Assembly: GCA_021404565.1 (NCBI GenBank)
Contig: JAAWWF010000029.1
Location: 146,488 to 210,487, forward strand
Direction: 5' to 3'
DNA: 64,000 nucleotides
DNA from: Roseivirga sp.
GTDB taxonomy: Bacteria; Bacteroidota; Bacteroidia; Cytophagales; Cyclobacteriaceae
The translations under genes were made by a program, and so were the position numbers. The notes beneath the pieces were generated by a model. It was not told the DNA's origin and ran no database searches. It saw only the letters and a program-made list of their open reading frames with translations. Positions within the stretch are counted from its first letter, which is position 1. Each line of letters begins with the position of its first letter. This document shows, piece after piece, positions 1 to 10,244 of this stretch.

Positions 1-1
1 A

Positions 2-403
2 TACAAAAAGGAAGGCCGATTGGGGAACATCTTCAATGCCTTCTCCATCATCGCCATAAGTATCTCTATTCTGGGGCTGATTGGTTTAACCACTTTCTCG
101 GCACAGCAAAGGTTGAAAGAGTTTGGTGTAAGAAAGGTACTGGGAGCCAGGGTAATTCAATTGATGACGCTTCTGTCTAAGGAATTCGTATGGTTGCTCG
201 TGATTTCGTTTGTGCTGGCAGCTCCGATCACTTACTACTTTATGAGTGATTGGCTTACCGAGTTTGTCTACCGCATTGATATTGGTGTAGCGGTGTATTT
301 GCTCGCTGTGCTGGCTACTTTGATGATATGCATGCTTACAGTAGGCCTTCAAAGCTATAAGGTATCACGGTTCAATCCCGCTGAGGTGTTGAGGAGTGAA
401 TAA
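2..403 (+). CDS. FtsX-like ABC permease, 3' fragment (cut by window edge)
   Basis: The reading frame is open to the window edge, so only the last ~133 residues of a larger gene are visible. The internal TTG at 20 is not a believable start because the frame continues upstream with family-typical residues (YKKEGRLGNIF). What is seen is the C-terminal FtsX module: a membrane segment (AFSIIAISISILGLIGL), the conserved loop KEFGVRKVLGA, two further membrane segments and the family ending NPAEVLRSE. It matches the C-termini of the eight complete permeases that follow, so the array extends upstream of the window. It is separated from them by a terminator and a promoter-like site, so it probably ends a different transcription unit. 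Confidence 0.9.
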   Translation, partial: YKKEGRLGNIFNAFSIIAISISILGLIGLTTFSAQQRLKEFGVRKVLGARVIQLMTLLSKEFVWLLVISFVLAAPITYYFMSDWLTEFVYRIDIGVAVYLLAVLATLMICMLTVGLQSYKVSRFNPAEVLRSE

Positions 404-488
404 TCGAGGTTCTCTCACGCTCCTTTAACAATTAAAAACCTCCTTCTCAAAACTGTATCAAAAACAAACAGTTTACTGTTATAAAAAC

Positions 489-520
489 AAACGATTTCTA
501 CCCAGTGGAAATCGTTTTTT
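489..520 (+). terminator. Rho-independent terminator after the first permease
   Basis: A 10-bp perfect stem (AAACGATTTC at 489-498, GAAATCGTTT at 508-517) with a 9-nt loop is followed by a run of T. It lies 86 nt after the stop of the partial permease and before the promoter-like site at 556-571, so it separates that gene from the eight-gene array. Confidence 0.85.
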
Positions 521-555
521 GTATTTATATAGCTGACTATTAGGTTGTTATGAGC

Positions 556-571
556 TTGGCATCTATTTTGG
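556..571 (+). promoter_or_regulatory. Sigma-54-like -24/-12 element before the permease array
   Basis: The sequence TTGGCAT-N5-TTGG matches the RpoN consensus TTGGCAC-N5-TTGC except at the last base of each half. It lies 37 nt before the ATG at 609 and after a terminator, where the promoter of the eight-gene operon is expected. A very similar element with nearly the same spacing precedes the lone permease at 58210. The -12 half ends in GG rather than GC, so this copy is imperfect. Confidence 0.5.
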
Positions 572-608
572 ATAGCATTTCAGTGAAAACTCAATTCAAC
601 AACCAGCC

Positions 609-3011
609 ATGCTTAAAAGCTACCTTAAAGTACTCTTTAGAAATTTCGCCAGAAACAAATCATTCACACTGATCAATATCAGCGGCCTGACACTGGGCAT
701 TACCTGTAGTCTGGTCATGTTTCTCATTGTCAAACAAGAGCTCAGCTTCAATACCTATCACAGTAATGTCGACAGCATCTATCGAATTGGTCACATAGAT
801 GTCGTAGACGGTCGTGAATATACTCAGGGTGGAGTGCCGTTGGTCATGCCCCCGGCTGTGAAAGAAGACATAGTTGGGGTGAAAGATATCACACTGGTTT
901 CGCACGATGGCTATGGCCTTATTTCTATAAGGGAAGCTGGTGGCAAGATGAAGTACTATGAAGAGAATCCTGAGCTGGTCTTTATTGAGCCCAACTTCTT
1001 CGAAATCTTCGATTGGAAGCTATTGGAAGGTTCTATTGACGAAGGATTGGATCAGCCCAATATGGTAGCACTGAATGAAACCCTGGCCGAGAAGTACTTT
1101 CCAAACGAGTCGGCTGTGGGCCAGACCATACGCCTGAATAAGCGAACAGATTTGCAGGTAATTGCGGTGCTGGAAGATGCCCCGGAAAACTCCGATTTTC
1201 CTTTTGGTTTATTTATCTCCATGGAAACTAAGAAAAACCAGACTCCCCGGGATTTCAACAATTGGGGTAGTATTTCAAGTAGCAATGTGGCTTTTATTCA
1301 GGTAGAGACCAATGTAACCCAAGAATCAATCGAAGCGCAGTTTCCCGCCTTTATAGAAAAACACTGGGACAAAGAAACGAGTGAAGAGCGCAGCTTTGTG
1401 CTATCTCCTCTATCCGAATACCATTTTGACGATCGTTTTGGTACTTTCAGTGGTCGTGAGGTACCCAAGGTGATTCTGTTTACATATTCCATTGTAGGCT
1501 TGCTGCTTATCGTGACGGCTTGCTTTAACTTCATCAACATGTCTACCGCAATGGCTGTAAAACGTGCCAAAGAGGTGGGAATGCGTAAGGTGCTTGGCAG
1601 TAGCAGAAAGCAACTGGTCATGAGGTTCATTGGTGAAACCTTCGTAATCACCCTTATTTCGGTTCTCCTTTCCATGGGGCTTGCCGAAAGATTGCTGCCA
1701 ATGGTCATCAATGATTTTGTGGGAATCGAGATTCCGTTCAACCCCATAACCGACCTAACCCTACTCCTTTACCTGGTAGGTACGCTGGTCTCAGTTTCTG
1801 TACTGGCTGGACTCTACCCGGCCCTGGCTCTTTCCAGAGCTCAGCCTATCAGTGCCCTGAAGGGTGCTATGAGTAAGGGGAAAGGAAATATGTTTTTCAG
1901 AAGATTCCTGGTCTTTATGCAGTTCTTCCTTTGCCAGATTTTGATTTTCGGCACAGTTGTCGCCAGTCGTCAGATGAACTTCTTCTTGTCGGCAGATATG
2001 GGCTATGATCAGGAATGGATTCTGAATATTAATATGCGCGACAGGAGTGAAGGAGCACAAAAGCTCTGGGCATCAAAACTGGACAACCTTCCGGGTGTTC
2101 AAAACTACAGCTTCAGCTATCGCCCACCTTTTTCAGGTTCAGTTTCCTCTACCAACGGCTATTTCTACACCTCCGATACCTCTCGAATAGAAATCAATAC
2201 GCAGATCAAGATGGCCGATCACAAATATGCCGAAACCTATGGCATTGAGCTGCTTGCTGGTGATTGGCTAAGTAAAGGGGATACCACAACACAATATGTA
2301 GTCAATGAGGAGTTCTTGAGCAAGGCAGGTATTGATAACCCGATAGATGCCTTGGGTCGAATTGCCAATGTATGGGGTATTCGAGCACCGATAGTGGGTG
2401 TGGTGAAAGATTATCATACCGGCAGACTCGATGATAAGATTGAGCCTGTGGCCATGTTTAACGCCACTCGAGATTACAGAACTATTGGTATGCGCGTAGT
2501 AGCCGCCAATGCTGATGACGTAATTGAGAGCCTGGAGGAGATCTGGTATCAGGTAAACGAAGAGTATGAGTTCAGCTATAGCTTTCTGGATGAAGAAGTA
2601 AAACAGTTTTATGAAGGAGAGAAGAAGATGTCTCAACTGCTTACGGTTTTTGCCGGCATAGCCATCTTTATAGGCTGTCTCGGTCTGTATGGTCTGGTAG
2701 CCTTTATGGCCAATCAGAAAGCCAAAGAGATTGGAATCAGAAAAGTATTGGGAGCTACAGTAGCTAATGTCATGAGAAAATTTTCTCAGGAATTCCTCTT
2801 CCTGGTTTTGATTGCTTTCCCTTTTGCGGCTGTCCTGGGCTATTTCGGTATGAATAGCTGGCTGCAGCAATATGAATACCGGATCCCCATTGGACCGGCC
2901 ATTTTCATTATCAGCATAGGAGCTTCGGTCTTTATCGCCATGATGACCACCGGCTATCGTTCCATGCGCGCGGCTACTGCAAATCCTGTTAATTCTTTAA
3001 GAGACGAATAA
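609..3011 (+). CDS. FtsX/MacB-type ABC transporter permease (array gene 1)
   Basis: An 800-residue inner-membrane protein. A membrane segment near residues 20-42 is followed by a periplasmic MacB_PCD-like domain, an FtsX membrane module (~285-420) with the loop KEVGMRKVLGS near 320, a second periplasmic domain (~455-670), and a C-terminal FtsX module with KEIGIRKVLGA near 710 and the ending NPVNSLRDE. The duplicated PCD-FtsX plan makes it about twice the length of E. coli FtsX/LolC-type permeases and suggests a single-chain pseudo-dimer (inference). It is the first gene after the terminator and sigma-54-like site. It has no ATP-binding domain, so it must use an ATPase encoded elsewhere. Substrate unknown. 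It is closest to the next gene, with which it shares LINISGLTLGITCSLVMFLIVK-like N-terminal residues. Confidence 0.92.
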   Translation: MLKSYLKVLFRNFARNKSFTLINISGLTLGITCSLVMFLIVKQELSFNTYHSNVDSIYRIGHIDVVDGREYTQGGVPLVMPPAVKEDIVGVKDITLVSHDGYGLISIREAGGKMKYYEENPELVFIEPNFFEIFDWKLLEGSIDEGLDQPNMVALNETLAEKYFPNESAVGQTIRLNKRTDLQVIAVLEDAPENSDFPFGLFISMETKKNQTPRDFNNWGSISSSNVAFIQVETNVTQESIEAQFPAFIEKHWDKETSEERSFVLSPLSEYHFDDRFGTFSGREVPKVILFTYSIVGLLLIVTACFNFINMSTAMAVKRAKEVGMRKVLGSSRKQLVMRFIGETFVITLISVLLSMGLAERLLPMVINDFVGIEIPFNPITDLTLLLYLVGTLVSVSVLAGLYPALALSRAQPISALKGAMSKGKGNMFFRRFLVFMQFFLCQILIFGTVVASRQMNFFLSADMGYDQEWILNINMRDRSEGAQKLWASKLDNLPGVQNYSFSYRPPFSGSVSSTNGYFYTSDTSRIEINTQIKMADHKYAETYGIELLAGDWLSKGDTTTQYVVNEEFLSKAGIDNPIDALGRIANVWGIRAPIVGVVKDYHTGRLDDKIEPVAMFNATRDYRTIGMRVVAANADDVIESLEEIWYQVNEEYEFSYSFLDEEVKQFYEGEKKMSQLLTVFAGIAIFIGCLGLYGLVAFMANQKAKEIGIRKVLGATVANVMRKFSQEFLFLVLIAFPFAAVLGYFGMNSWLQQYEYRIPIGPAIFIISIGASVFIAMMTTGYRSMRAATANPVNSLRDE

Positions 3012-3012
3012 G

Positions 3013-5394
3013 ATGAAGAAGTATTTCGTAGGCCTCTGGCGTCATTTAAAAAGAAATAAAGCGTTTGCCCTGATCAATATCAGTGGGTTGACCATTGGCA
3101 TCACCTGCTCCCTGGTCATGTTTCTCATAGTGAAGTATGAACTCGGCTATGATAAATTCCATAAGAATTACGATAACCTTTACCGGGTTACAAGCACTCG
3201 CCAGACTTACGAAACCACCAGCTATAGCATTGGGGTGCCAAAACCCCTGCCTCAAGCCCTCAAAGAAGACATTGCAGGACTTGAAGAGTCTGCCTTTTTC
3301 AGCCATGCGCGTTTCGGACAATTCGTGGTAAAAGACAAAAACGGGCAGGAGAAAGAGTTTATAGAAACCAGTGGATTGGTCTACACTGAGCCATCTTTCT
3401 TTAAGATGTTTGACTGGCAGTGGGTAGAGGGAAATGCCGAATCTCTGGCAGAGCCCAATACGGTAGTATTAGATGACGTTACAGCCGAACGCTATTTTCC
3501 TGATGGGGATGCGCTGGGGCAGGTAATGAATATGAATGGTAGTACGGACCTGAAAGTGGTTGGTATTGTCAAAGAACGTCCAAAGCAATCAGATTTCCCT
3601 TTTTCTGTCATTGTTTCATTGACCACAATCAATAGCTCTGACGACTTCACAAACTGGTACAGTACCAACAGCAATGATCGATGCTATGTGCTGATAAACA
3701 GTAATACCGAGCTAAGCTCCATTACCAGTCAATTTGAGGCCTTTGTAGACAAATATCATGGCGAAAAGAGCACAGTAACCTATGACCTGCAGGGCCTGTC
3801 AGAAGTGCATTTTGACAAGCAATATGGTAACCTCAACTATCGAGGTATTTCCTGGGACATGATCTACACCTTGTCAGGTGTGAGCTTGCTGATGATTTTG
3901 ACCGCATGTTTCAATTTCATCAACATGTCTACGGCTGTGGCCCTGAAAAGAGCCAGAGAAGTGGGTATTAAAAAAGTACTGGGGAGTACCAGGCTTCAAC
4001 TGGTCTACGCATTTCTGCTGGAGACTTTTGCTATTACTTTGGTTTCCATGTGCGGATCGCTGGCATTGGCTGAAAGGCTGTTACCGGGGATCGTAAGCGA
4101 TTTTGTGAGAATCGAGCTTAAGCTGAATCTATGGTCTGACCCGATCCTGATGGTGTATTTGGTAGTCCTGCTGGTGTTTATCACTTCGCTTGCGGGCCTT
4201 TATCCGGCCTGGTTGATATCAGGTTTTAAACCATCCAATGTACTTAAGAGTAACACCGCTGGGATGGGCGGCAAGAGCCTGAATCTCAGAAGAGTGCTGG
4301 TTGTTTTCCAGTTTTCACTTTCTCAGGTTTTTATTGTAGGCACCTTGATCGCCCTCTATCAAATGAACTATGTGAAGAATGCAGACCTTGGTTTCAACCA
4401 GGATCAGGTGGTAACCCTGAACCTGCCACAGGGAAATGCACAGCAAGATGTCTGGCAATCGGTACTCGAGTCCAACACCGGGGTTAAAGACTTTTCTTTT
4501 GCCATGTCTGCACCCTTTTCTGGTATGTCGTCCAGCACAGATGCAGAGTTTACCCAGGACACGACCAAGCAAAGGTTTACCACTTTTCTGAAACCAGCTG
4601 ACGCGGGTTATATCGACACCTATAAGCTGGAGCTGCTTGAGGGGGAGGGACTCCTTGATTCCGATAAGGCTAATCGCTATGTAATCAACGAGGCTTTCCT
4701 GCATAAAATGGGATTTCAGAACCCGGCTGATGCCCTTGGTACCATGCTCAAGGTGGGGGGCAGAGAAGCCTATCCCATATCAGGTGTGGTTAAAGACTTT
4801 AACATGACCAGCTTAAAAATCGCAATCAAGCCTGCCGTGATTTTCAGTGATAAAGCCTATTACTCTAACCTGGGGCTTAAGCTCACGGGAAATGATACAC
4901 AGGCCACTCTGGATAAAATCGAGATTACCTGGAAGGAGCTTTACCCTGATCAGGATTTCAATCCATCCTTTATGGATGAATACATTGTTAATTACTATCA
5001 GGCGGATAAGAAGTATTCTGAAATGCTGATGACTTTTTCAGTGGTTGCCATTCTTATCAGCTGCCTTGGTTTGTATGGAATGATCTCTTATATGGCCAAT
5101 CAGCGGGTAAAAGAAATTGGCATCAGAAAAGTGCTGGGAGCCAGTGTGCAGCAAATTTTACTGCTCTTTTCAAAGGAATTTACAAGACTGGCGATTATTG
5201 CCTTTCTGATAGCAGCGCCATTGGCTTATTGGGGCATGCTGGATTGGCTCAACAACTTTGTTTATAAAATATCCATAGGGCCATCGGTATTTGTAGCGGG
5301 TATCGCTACCTCATTGGCCATTACGCTGCTTACCATAGGCTATCGGGCGCTAAGAGCAGGAAATGTCAATCCTGTGGAATCATTAAGAGACTAA
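3013..5394 (+). CDS. FtsX/MacB-type ABC transporter permease (array gene 2)
   Basis: A 793-residue permease with the same plan: N-terminal membrane helix, periplasmic domain, FtsX module with REVGIKKVLGS near residue 318, second periplasmic domain, and C-terminal FtsX module with KEIGIRKVLGA. It ends NPVESLRD. The start lies one base after the stop of the preceding gene, so the two are almost certainly cotranscribed and perhaps translationally coupled. The N-terminal ~60 residues and the periplasmic motif GVPxPLPQALKEDI resemble array gene 1 (GVPLVMPPAVKEDI), so these two look like a tandem duplication. No ATPase domain. Substrate cannot be read from the sequence. Confidence 0.92.
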   Translation: MKKYFVGLWRHLKRNKAFALINISGLTIGITCSLVMFLIVKYELGYDKFHKNYDNLYRVTSTRQTYETTSYSIGVPKPLPQALKEDIAGLEESAFFSHARFGQFVVKDKNGQEKEFIETSGLVYTEPSFFKMFDWQWVEGNAESLAEPNTVVLDDVTAERYFPDGDALGQVMNMNGSTDLKVVGIVKERPKQSDFPFSVIVSLTTINSSDDFTNWYSTNSNDRCYVLINSNTELSSITSQFEAFVDKYHGEKSTVTYDLQGLSEVHFDKQYGNLNYRGISWDMIYTLSGVSLLMILTACFNFINMSTAVALKRAREVGIKKVLGSTRLQLVYAFLLETFAITLVSMCGSLALAERLLPGIVSDFVRIELKLNLWSDPILMVYLVVLLVFITSLAGLYPAWLISGFKPSNVLKSNTAGMGGKSLNLRRVLVVFQFSLSQVFIVGTLIALYQMNYVKNADLGFNQDQVVTLNLPQGNAQQDVWQSVLESNTGVKDFSFAMSAPFSGMSSSTDAEFTQDTTKQRFTTFLKPADAGYIDTYKLELLEGEGLLDSDKANRYVINEAFLHKMGFQNPADALGTMLKVGGREAYPISGVVKDFNMTSLKIAIKPAVIFSDKAYYSNLGLKLTGNDTQATLDKIEITWKELYPDQDFNPSFMDEYIVNYYQADKKYSEMLMTFSVVAILISCLGLYGMISYMANQRVKEIGIRKVLGASVQQILLLFSKEFTRLAIIAFLIAAPLAYWGMLDWLNNFVYKISIGPSVFVAGIATSLAITLLTIGYRALRAGNVNPVESLRD

Positions 5395-5406
5395 TGGAAT
5401 AATATT

Positions 5407-7800
5407 ATGCTTAAAAGCTACTTCAAATCTACTTTTCGCAAACTTGTCAAAGACAAGCAGTATACTTTCATAAACATCATAGGGCTATCCACGGGATTTG
5501 CCCTCTTTCTCATTATTGCACTCTACATTCAGCGTGAGCTGGCGGTAGATGCACATCATCAGAATGCCGATAACGTTTATCGTGTCAATACAGAAAGCAC
5601 CAGTGAGGACGGTAATACCAACGCTTATGCGCTGAGCTATCACCCCATGGCCACGGCAATGACACAGGAGATACCCGAAGTAGCCAGTGCCACCAGCTTT
5701 TTTGCCCCTGCCGCTCAGCTTTCCTTCAGAGCAGGCGATAACCTCATCTCGGTAGATGAAATTTACTATACAGACCAATCTTTTTTCAATGTCTTTACAC
5801 TCGACTGGGAGCAGAAAGGTGAGTTACTGAATGAACCCAACACTGTCGTGATTTCAGATGAACTCGCAGTCAGATATTTTGGTAATCAAAACCCAATGGG
5901 ACAGAGCCTGGTCTATGAAAACCAGGGTCTCCGACACAGCCTGACCGTGACTGGTGTATACCGCCAAACAAACTTGCCCAGCCATTTCAGCTATGATATG
6001 CTGATCAACCATGATGCAGGAGTCAACTTTTGGAAAAGTGGACTAGATGGCAACTGGGGACTGCTCTTTGTCTATACTTACTTCAGAACAGAAGGAACAG
6101 TGGCTAAATCTGTGCTTGATCAAAAAATCAACGGTTTAAGAACTAAATATCAGGAGGGTAGAGATGGACTGAATTACAAGGCGCAAAATCTTAGAGATGT
6201 ATACTGGGACGATGGCAATCAGTACGAGCCGGGTACCAATGGAAATTATGCCTATATCTATGTCTTTGGTGCTTTTGGACTGACCGTACTCATACTCGCA
6301 CTGGTTAACTTTGTAAACCTGATGACAGCCCGTTCTATCAGGCGGTCAAAAGAGGTGGCTGTAAGAAAAATCGTAGGTGCCAGCAGAGGTGGTTTAATCA
6401 TGCAGTTTCTTACCGAATCGGTGGTACTCTCTGCACTGGCCATGATGCTGGGCGCGGTGGCCGTGGAAAGGTTGATTGGCCCTATTAACTCCAGCCTCGA
6501 TTTAGGCCTGAGCTTCAGCATCTTTAGCAATCACGTCTTATTGACTTTGATTGTTACCATGCCCTTACTTATCGGATTATTCAGTGGTATTTATCCGGCC
6601 CTGATGCTTTCTTCACTGAGTGCCGGTCATCTCATTCAGCAGCGTACCCGATGGAATATCTCCCATGATCAGCTCAGGCAAGGACTTTTGGTGTTTCAGT
6701 TTGCCATTTCTGTATTGGTGATATCTGGCGTCATGGTCATTGGCCGGCAGATGGACTTTATCAAATCCGAAGGCCTGGGGTTTACCAGTGATCCTGTCAT
6801 TGTATTACCTCGCATCAGCAATGAATCCAATTACCTGATGAGGCAGGAACTGGCCGCAACCCCATCTGTAAAAGGCATTGCATCACTCTCCAGCATTCCG
6901 GGTTATCGCAGCCCCAGGCAGAGAAATGTAAAGGAGGCCGGAACTGAAGGAGAGGGCATCAGAATGAATGGTATTTGGGTATCAGAGCAGTATGCAGATA
7001 TCCTCGAACTGGATTTTGTAGCTGGTAGAAACTTCACTTTGGAAGATCAGGAAAATGCCATGGTATTAAATGAAAAGGCAGTGGCGGATCTTGGCCTCAG
7101 CCCTGAAGAGGTTGTGGGCAGACAATTGGTCATGACAGGCCGCAATGGCTTTGGCGACACACAGTATATCATCATCGGAGTCACTAAGGATTATTACTAT
7201 CAGTCTTTGTATGAAAGAGTAGAGCCCCTTTTTCTGATGAATAATAGCAAATCACGCTCTGGCGGAGACGCTTCTATTGTACAGCTTAGTGGAGGTAATA
7301 TAGAAGAGGGGCTGACTCAACTCGCAGCTGTCTGGACCGATATTGAGAAAGGTGAGGGTTTTGATTATTATTTTCTGGATGATGCCGTAAATGAGGTATA
7401 TCAACGAGAAGTCAAGCTCTCGAATACAGTCAACTATGTTTCAGCCATATCCATTCTTATCTGCTTGCTGGGGCTGTACGGACAAGTATCACTCAATTTA
7501 CAATCACGAAAGAAAGAGATTGGTATCAGAAAGGTATTGGGAGCCTCAACCGATACAATTATCCGGTTGTTCGCCAAAAGATACGTCTGGATGATAGGCC
7601 TGAGTATCCTGATTGGTTTGCCTGTTTCCTATCGCTTGCTGCAACTGTGGCTTGCCAATTTTGAGTACAGTATCAGCTATTCCTTCCCGCTTTACTTTCT
7701 GGTGGGTATTTGCCTGATGATAGCCAGTCTTGTACTGATTGGCATCCAATCACAAATTGCTTCGCGCATGAACCCTGTAGACACTCTGAGAAATGAATAA
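5407..7800 (+). CDS. FtsX/MacB-type ABC transporter permease (array gene 3)
   Basis: A 797-residue permease of the same two-module type. The first cytoplasmic loop reads KEVAVRKIVGAS rather than the usual GIRKVLG, while the C-terminal loop is the standard KEIGIRKVLGAS. It ends NPVDTLRNE. The N-terminus (INIIGLSTGFALFLIIALYI) is less like genes 1 and 2 and closer to array gene 8. The gene starts 12 nt after the previous stop, and its end overlaps the next start by 8 nt. No nucleotide-binding domain. Likely partner is an ATPase encoded elsewhere (inference). Confidence 0.92.
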   Translation: MLKSYFKSTFRKLVKDKQYTFINIIGLSTGFALFLIIALYIQRELAVDAHHQNADNVYRVNTESTSEDGNTNAYALSYHPMATAMTQEIPEVASATSFFAPAAQLSFRAGDNLISVDEIYYTDQSFFNVFTLDWEQKGELLNEPNTVVISDELAVRYFGNQNPMGQSLVYENQGLRHSLTVTGVYRQTNLPSHFSYDMLINHDAGVNFWKSGLDGNWGLLFVYTYFRTEGTVAKSVLDQKINGLRTKYQEGRDGLNYKAQNLRDVYWDDGNQYEPGTNGNYAYIYVFGAFGLTVLILALVNFVNLMTARSIRRSKEVAVRKIVGASRGGLIMQFLTESVVLSALAMMLGAVAVERLIGPINSSLDLGLSFSIFSNHVLLTLIVTMPLLIGLFSGIYPALMLSSLSAGHLIQQRTRWNISHDQLRQGLLVFQFAISVLVISGVMVIGRQMDFIKSEGLGFTSDPVIVLPRISNESNYLMRQELAATPSVKGIASLSSIPGYRSPRQRNVKEAGTEGEGIRMNGIWVSEQYADILELDFVAGRNFTLEDQENAMVLNEKAVADLGLSPEEVVGRQLVMTGRNGFGDTQYIIIGVTKDYYYQSLYERVEPLFLMNNSKSRSGGDASIVQLSGGNIEEGLTQLAAVWTDIEKGEGFDYYFLDDAVNEVYQREVKLSNTVNYVSAISILICLLGLYGQVSLNLQSRKKEIGIRKVLGASTDTIIRLFAKRYVWMIGLSILIGLPVSYRLLQLWLANFEYSISYSFPLYFLVGICLMIASLVLIGIQSQIASRMNPVDTLRNE

Positions 7801-10243
7801 TCTTCTGATCAATAACCTCAAGACGGCTTTCCGAAGCCTTAAGAAGCATCGGCTGTCGGCTGTGATCAACATAGCTGGCCTGGCATTGGGTATGGCAGCC
7901 TGCCTGATCATTACCTTCTATGTGCAGGAAGAAATGAGCTATGATGCTTTTTACAAAGATTCACAGCGTGTGTTCAGGCTCAATACCTACTGGAAACAAG
8001 TAGAAGCAGACGAGAAGTTTGCCACAACACCGCCACCTCTGGCACCAGCTCTCGCTGGCCTTTCGCCCGATGTGGAGGCTTTTGTGAGACTCAGTAAACG
8101 CTCTGATTTTACCATGAGACCAGACCACGATTTTGAGCGTCCATACAGAGAAACGAACGCCTGGACGGCCGATAAAGATTTTATTCAGGTATTGGATAAC
8201 GGGTTACTGGCAGGTGATCCTGAAACCATGCTGGCCCAACCCAGAAGTGTGGTAATGCCTGTGAAAACGGCTATTCGCTATTTTGGTCAGGAGGCTTTTG
8301 ACGAAGGTAATATTGTTGGAAGACAACTCGGTGGAGGAGGCGATGGGGGTACCAAATGGCTGGTGACAGGAGTTATTGAAGATCAGCCAGAGCAAAGCCA
8401 CTTTCAGTTTGATATGTTGCTCTCAAAGGAGAACCCAAATGGTCCGGGTGAGCATATCTGGGGTTGGCTGGCCTACTACTCTTACATTAAGCTTAAAGAC
8501 AACAAACCTGAAACACTAGCCCGTGTAGAGCAACAACTTGAATCCATTGTAGCCAACCATGCCGTACAGGATGTCGGTATGACGCTTGAACAGCTTCGTG
8601 CATCTGGTATGGATATTCAATACCTGTTGCAGCCCATTGAGAGTATCCATTTGAAATCGGCACTTCTTCGTGAGATGGGACCTAATGGTAGCCTTACTTA
8701 TGTGCGTTCCATGATTATCGTGGCACTTTTTATCATCGTGCTGGCCTGCGTGAACTTTGTGAACCTCACCACGGCCAAATCCACCCTCAGAGCTAAAGAA
8801 ATTGGTGTCAGGAAAGTGTTGGGTTCTGAGCGTGGTCAATTGATCGCTAAGTTCCTGACCGAATCTCTCGTCATGACCTTCATTGCCTTACTCATTGCAC
8901 TCGGATTGGTTGAGTTTTTCACCAATGTGATCAGAACGGGTTTCGACTGGGAGATCAGTACTGCATTTATCCGTGAGCCACTCGTACTACTGATTGTGGT
9001 AGCCGTGACCGCGTTTATCGGCATACTGGCAGGTTTGTATCCCGCGATCTACCTCACAGGCTTTCAGCCAGTGAATGTGCTCAAAGGGAAATCTCCTAAA
9101 GGAAAAGGAGAAAAGGGCATTCGCAATGGACTGGTGATTTCGCAATTCGTTATTTCCATTGGTTTGATCATCGCTACCCTGATCATCAATCAGCAGGTAG
9201 ATTACATCCGACAGAAAGACCTGGGTTTTGACAAAGAAAATGTGCTGGTCATTCAGAATGACCGGGAGATTGACGAGAGACGTGAGGAGTTTAAGACTTT
9301 CATCAGACCTAACAGCCACATCACGGAGGTAGGGTTTAGCACAGGAATCCCCGGCTTGCCACAATACATGCGCAGAGACTTTAGCATGAGTGGGCGTGAT
9401 GGTAGCATGGGCTTGAACTGGTTTCAGGCCGATGATTCTTTTCTGAGTACTATGGACGTGACTGTCATAAATGGCAGGGGGTTTAACAAAGAAATAACCT
9501 CCGATTCCAGCGGACTGCTGCTCAATGAAACAGCTGTAAAGGAATTGGGACTGGAAAACCCGATAGGCACTTATCTGACCATCAACCGTGGAGCCAATGA
9601 CGACCACCGGGTGCAGGTAATAGGGGTGGTGGAAGATTTCAATTTGCATTCCTTCGAGCGCAAAATCGGAGCCCTGGCCATAGAATACCTTGACGATTAC
9701 GATTTCAAAGACTATATCACTATTCGCCTCGCACCTGGAAACCCGGAAGAGGCAATTAAGGCTGTAGAGGCCGCCTGGAAAGAATTTGAGCCGAATGTAC
9801 CCGTGGTGTATAGCTTTCTTGACAGTGATTTCGATCGTCTTTTTAAGTCAGAGAAGCGCCTGAGTAAAGTCTTCAATGCCTTTACAGGTTTGGCCATCTT
9901 TATCGCCTGTCTCGGATTGTTCGGTCTGGCGGCTTATACCAATGAGCAACGGACTCGTGAAATCAGCATCCGCAAAGTGCTGGGGGCTTCCGTAGGTTCA
10001 TTGCTGAGCCTCTTGTATCAGAGTTATTTCAAACTCATCATGATTTCGTTCATCATTGCCGCCATTGTGGCCTATCTCTTCGCTCAGGAGTGGTTGTCGA
10101 ACTTCGTTTATCGAACAGAAATCAGCTACAAGCCCTTTGTACTGGCATTGTTGGGCACCATCATCATTGCCGCAGCCACTGTCGTTTATCAATCATTAAA
10201 AACAGTATTACGCAACCCGGTCGATACGTTAAAAAGTGAATAA
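7793..10243 (+). CDS. FtsX/MacB-type ABC transporter permease (array gene 4)
   Basis: An 816-residue permease, the longest of the array. Its ATG lies inside the end of the previous gene (8-nt overlap), which suggests translational coupling. It has an N-terminal helix (INIAGLALGMAACLIITFYV), a first FtsX loop KEIGVRKVLGSE, a second loop REISIRKVLGAS and the ending NPVDTLKSE. The first periplasmic domain carries a glycine-rich insertion (GGGGDGG) near residue 180 not seen in its neighbours. Within the array it forms its own branch by eye. No ATPase domain. Confidence 0.92.
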   Translation: MNNLLINNLKTAFRSLKKHRLSAVINIAGLALGMAACLIITFYVQEEMSYDAFYKDSQRVFRLNTYWKQVEADEKFATTPPPLAPALAGLSPDVEAFVRLSKRSDFTMRPDHDFERPYRETNAWTADKDFIQVLDNGLLAGDPETMLAQPRSVVMPVKTAIRYFGQEAFDEGNIVGRQLGGGGDGGTKWLVTGVIEDQPEQSHFQFDMLLSKENPNGPGEHIWGWLAYYSYIKLKDNKPETLARVEQQLESIVANHAVQDVGMTLEQLRASGMDIQYLLQPIESIHLKSALLREMGPNGSLTYVRSMIIVALFIIVLACVNFVNLTTAKSTLRAKEIGVRKVLGSERGQLIAKFLTESLVMTFIALLIALGLVEFFTNVIRTGFDWEISTAFIREPLVLLIVVAVTAFIGILAGLYPAIYLTGFQPVNVLKGKSPKGKGEKGIRNGLVISQFVISIGLIIATLIINQQVDYIRQKDLGFDKENVLVIQNDREIDERREEFKTFIRPNSHITEVGFSTGIPGLPQYMRRDFSMSGRDGSMGLNWFQADDSFLSTMDVTVINGRGFNKEITSDSSGLLLNETAVKELGLENPIGTYLTINRGANDDHRVQVIGVVEDFNLHSFERKIGALAIEYLDDYDFKDYITIRLAPGNPEEAIKAVEAAWKEFEPNVPVVYSFLDSDFDRLFKSEKRLSKVFNAFTGLAIFIACLGLFGLAAYTNEQRTREISIRKVLGASVGSLLSLLYQSYFKLIMISFIIAAIVAYLFAQEWLSNFVYRTEISYKPFVLALLGTIIIAAATVVYQSLKTVLRNPVDTLKSE

Positions 10244-10244
10244 T

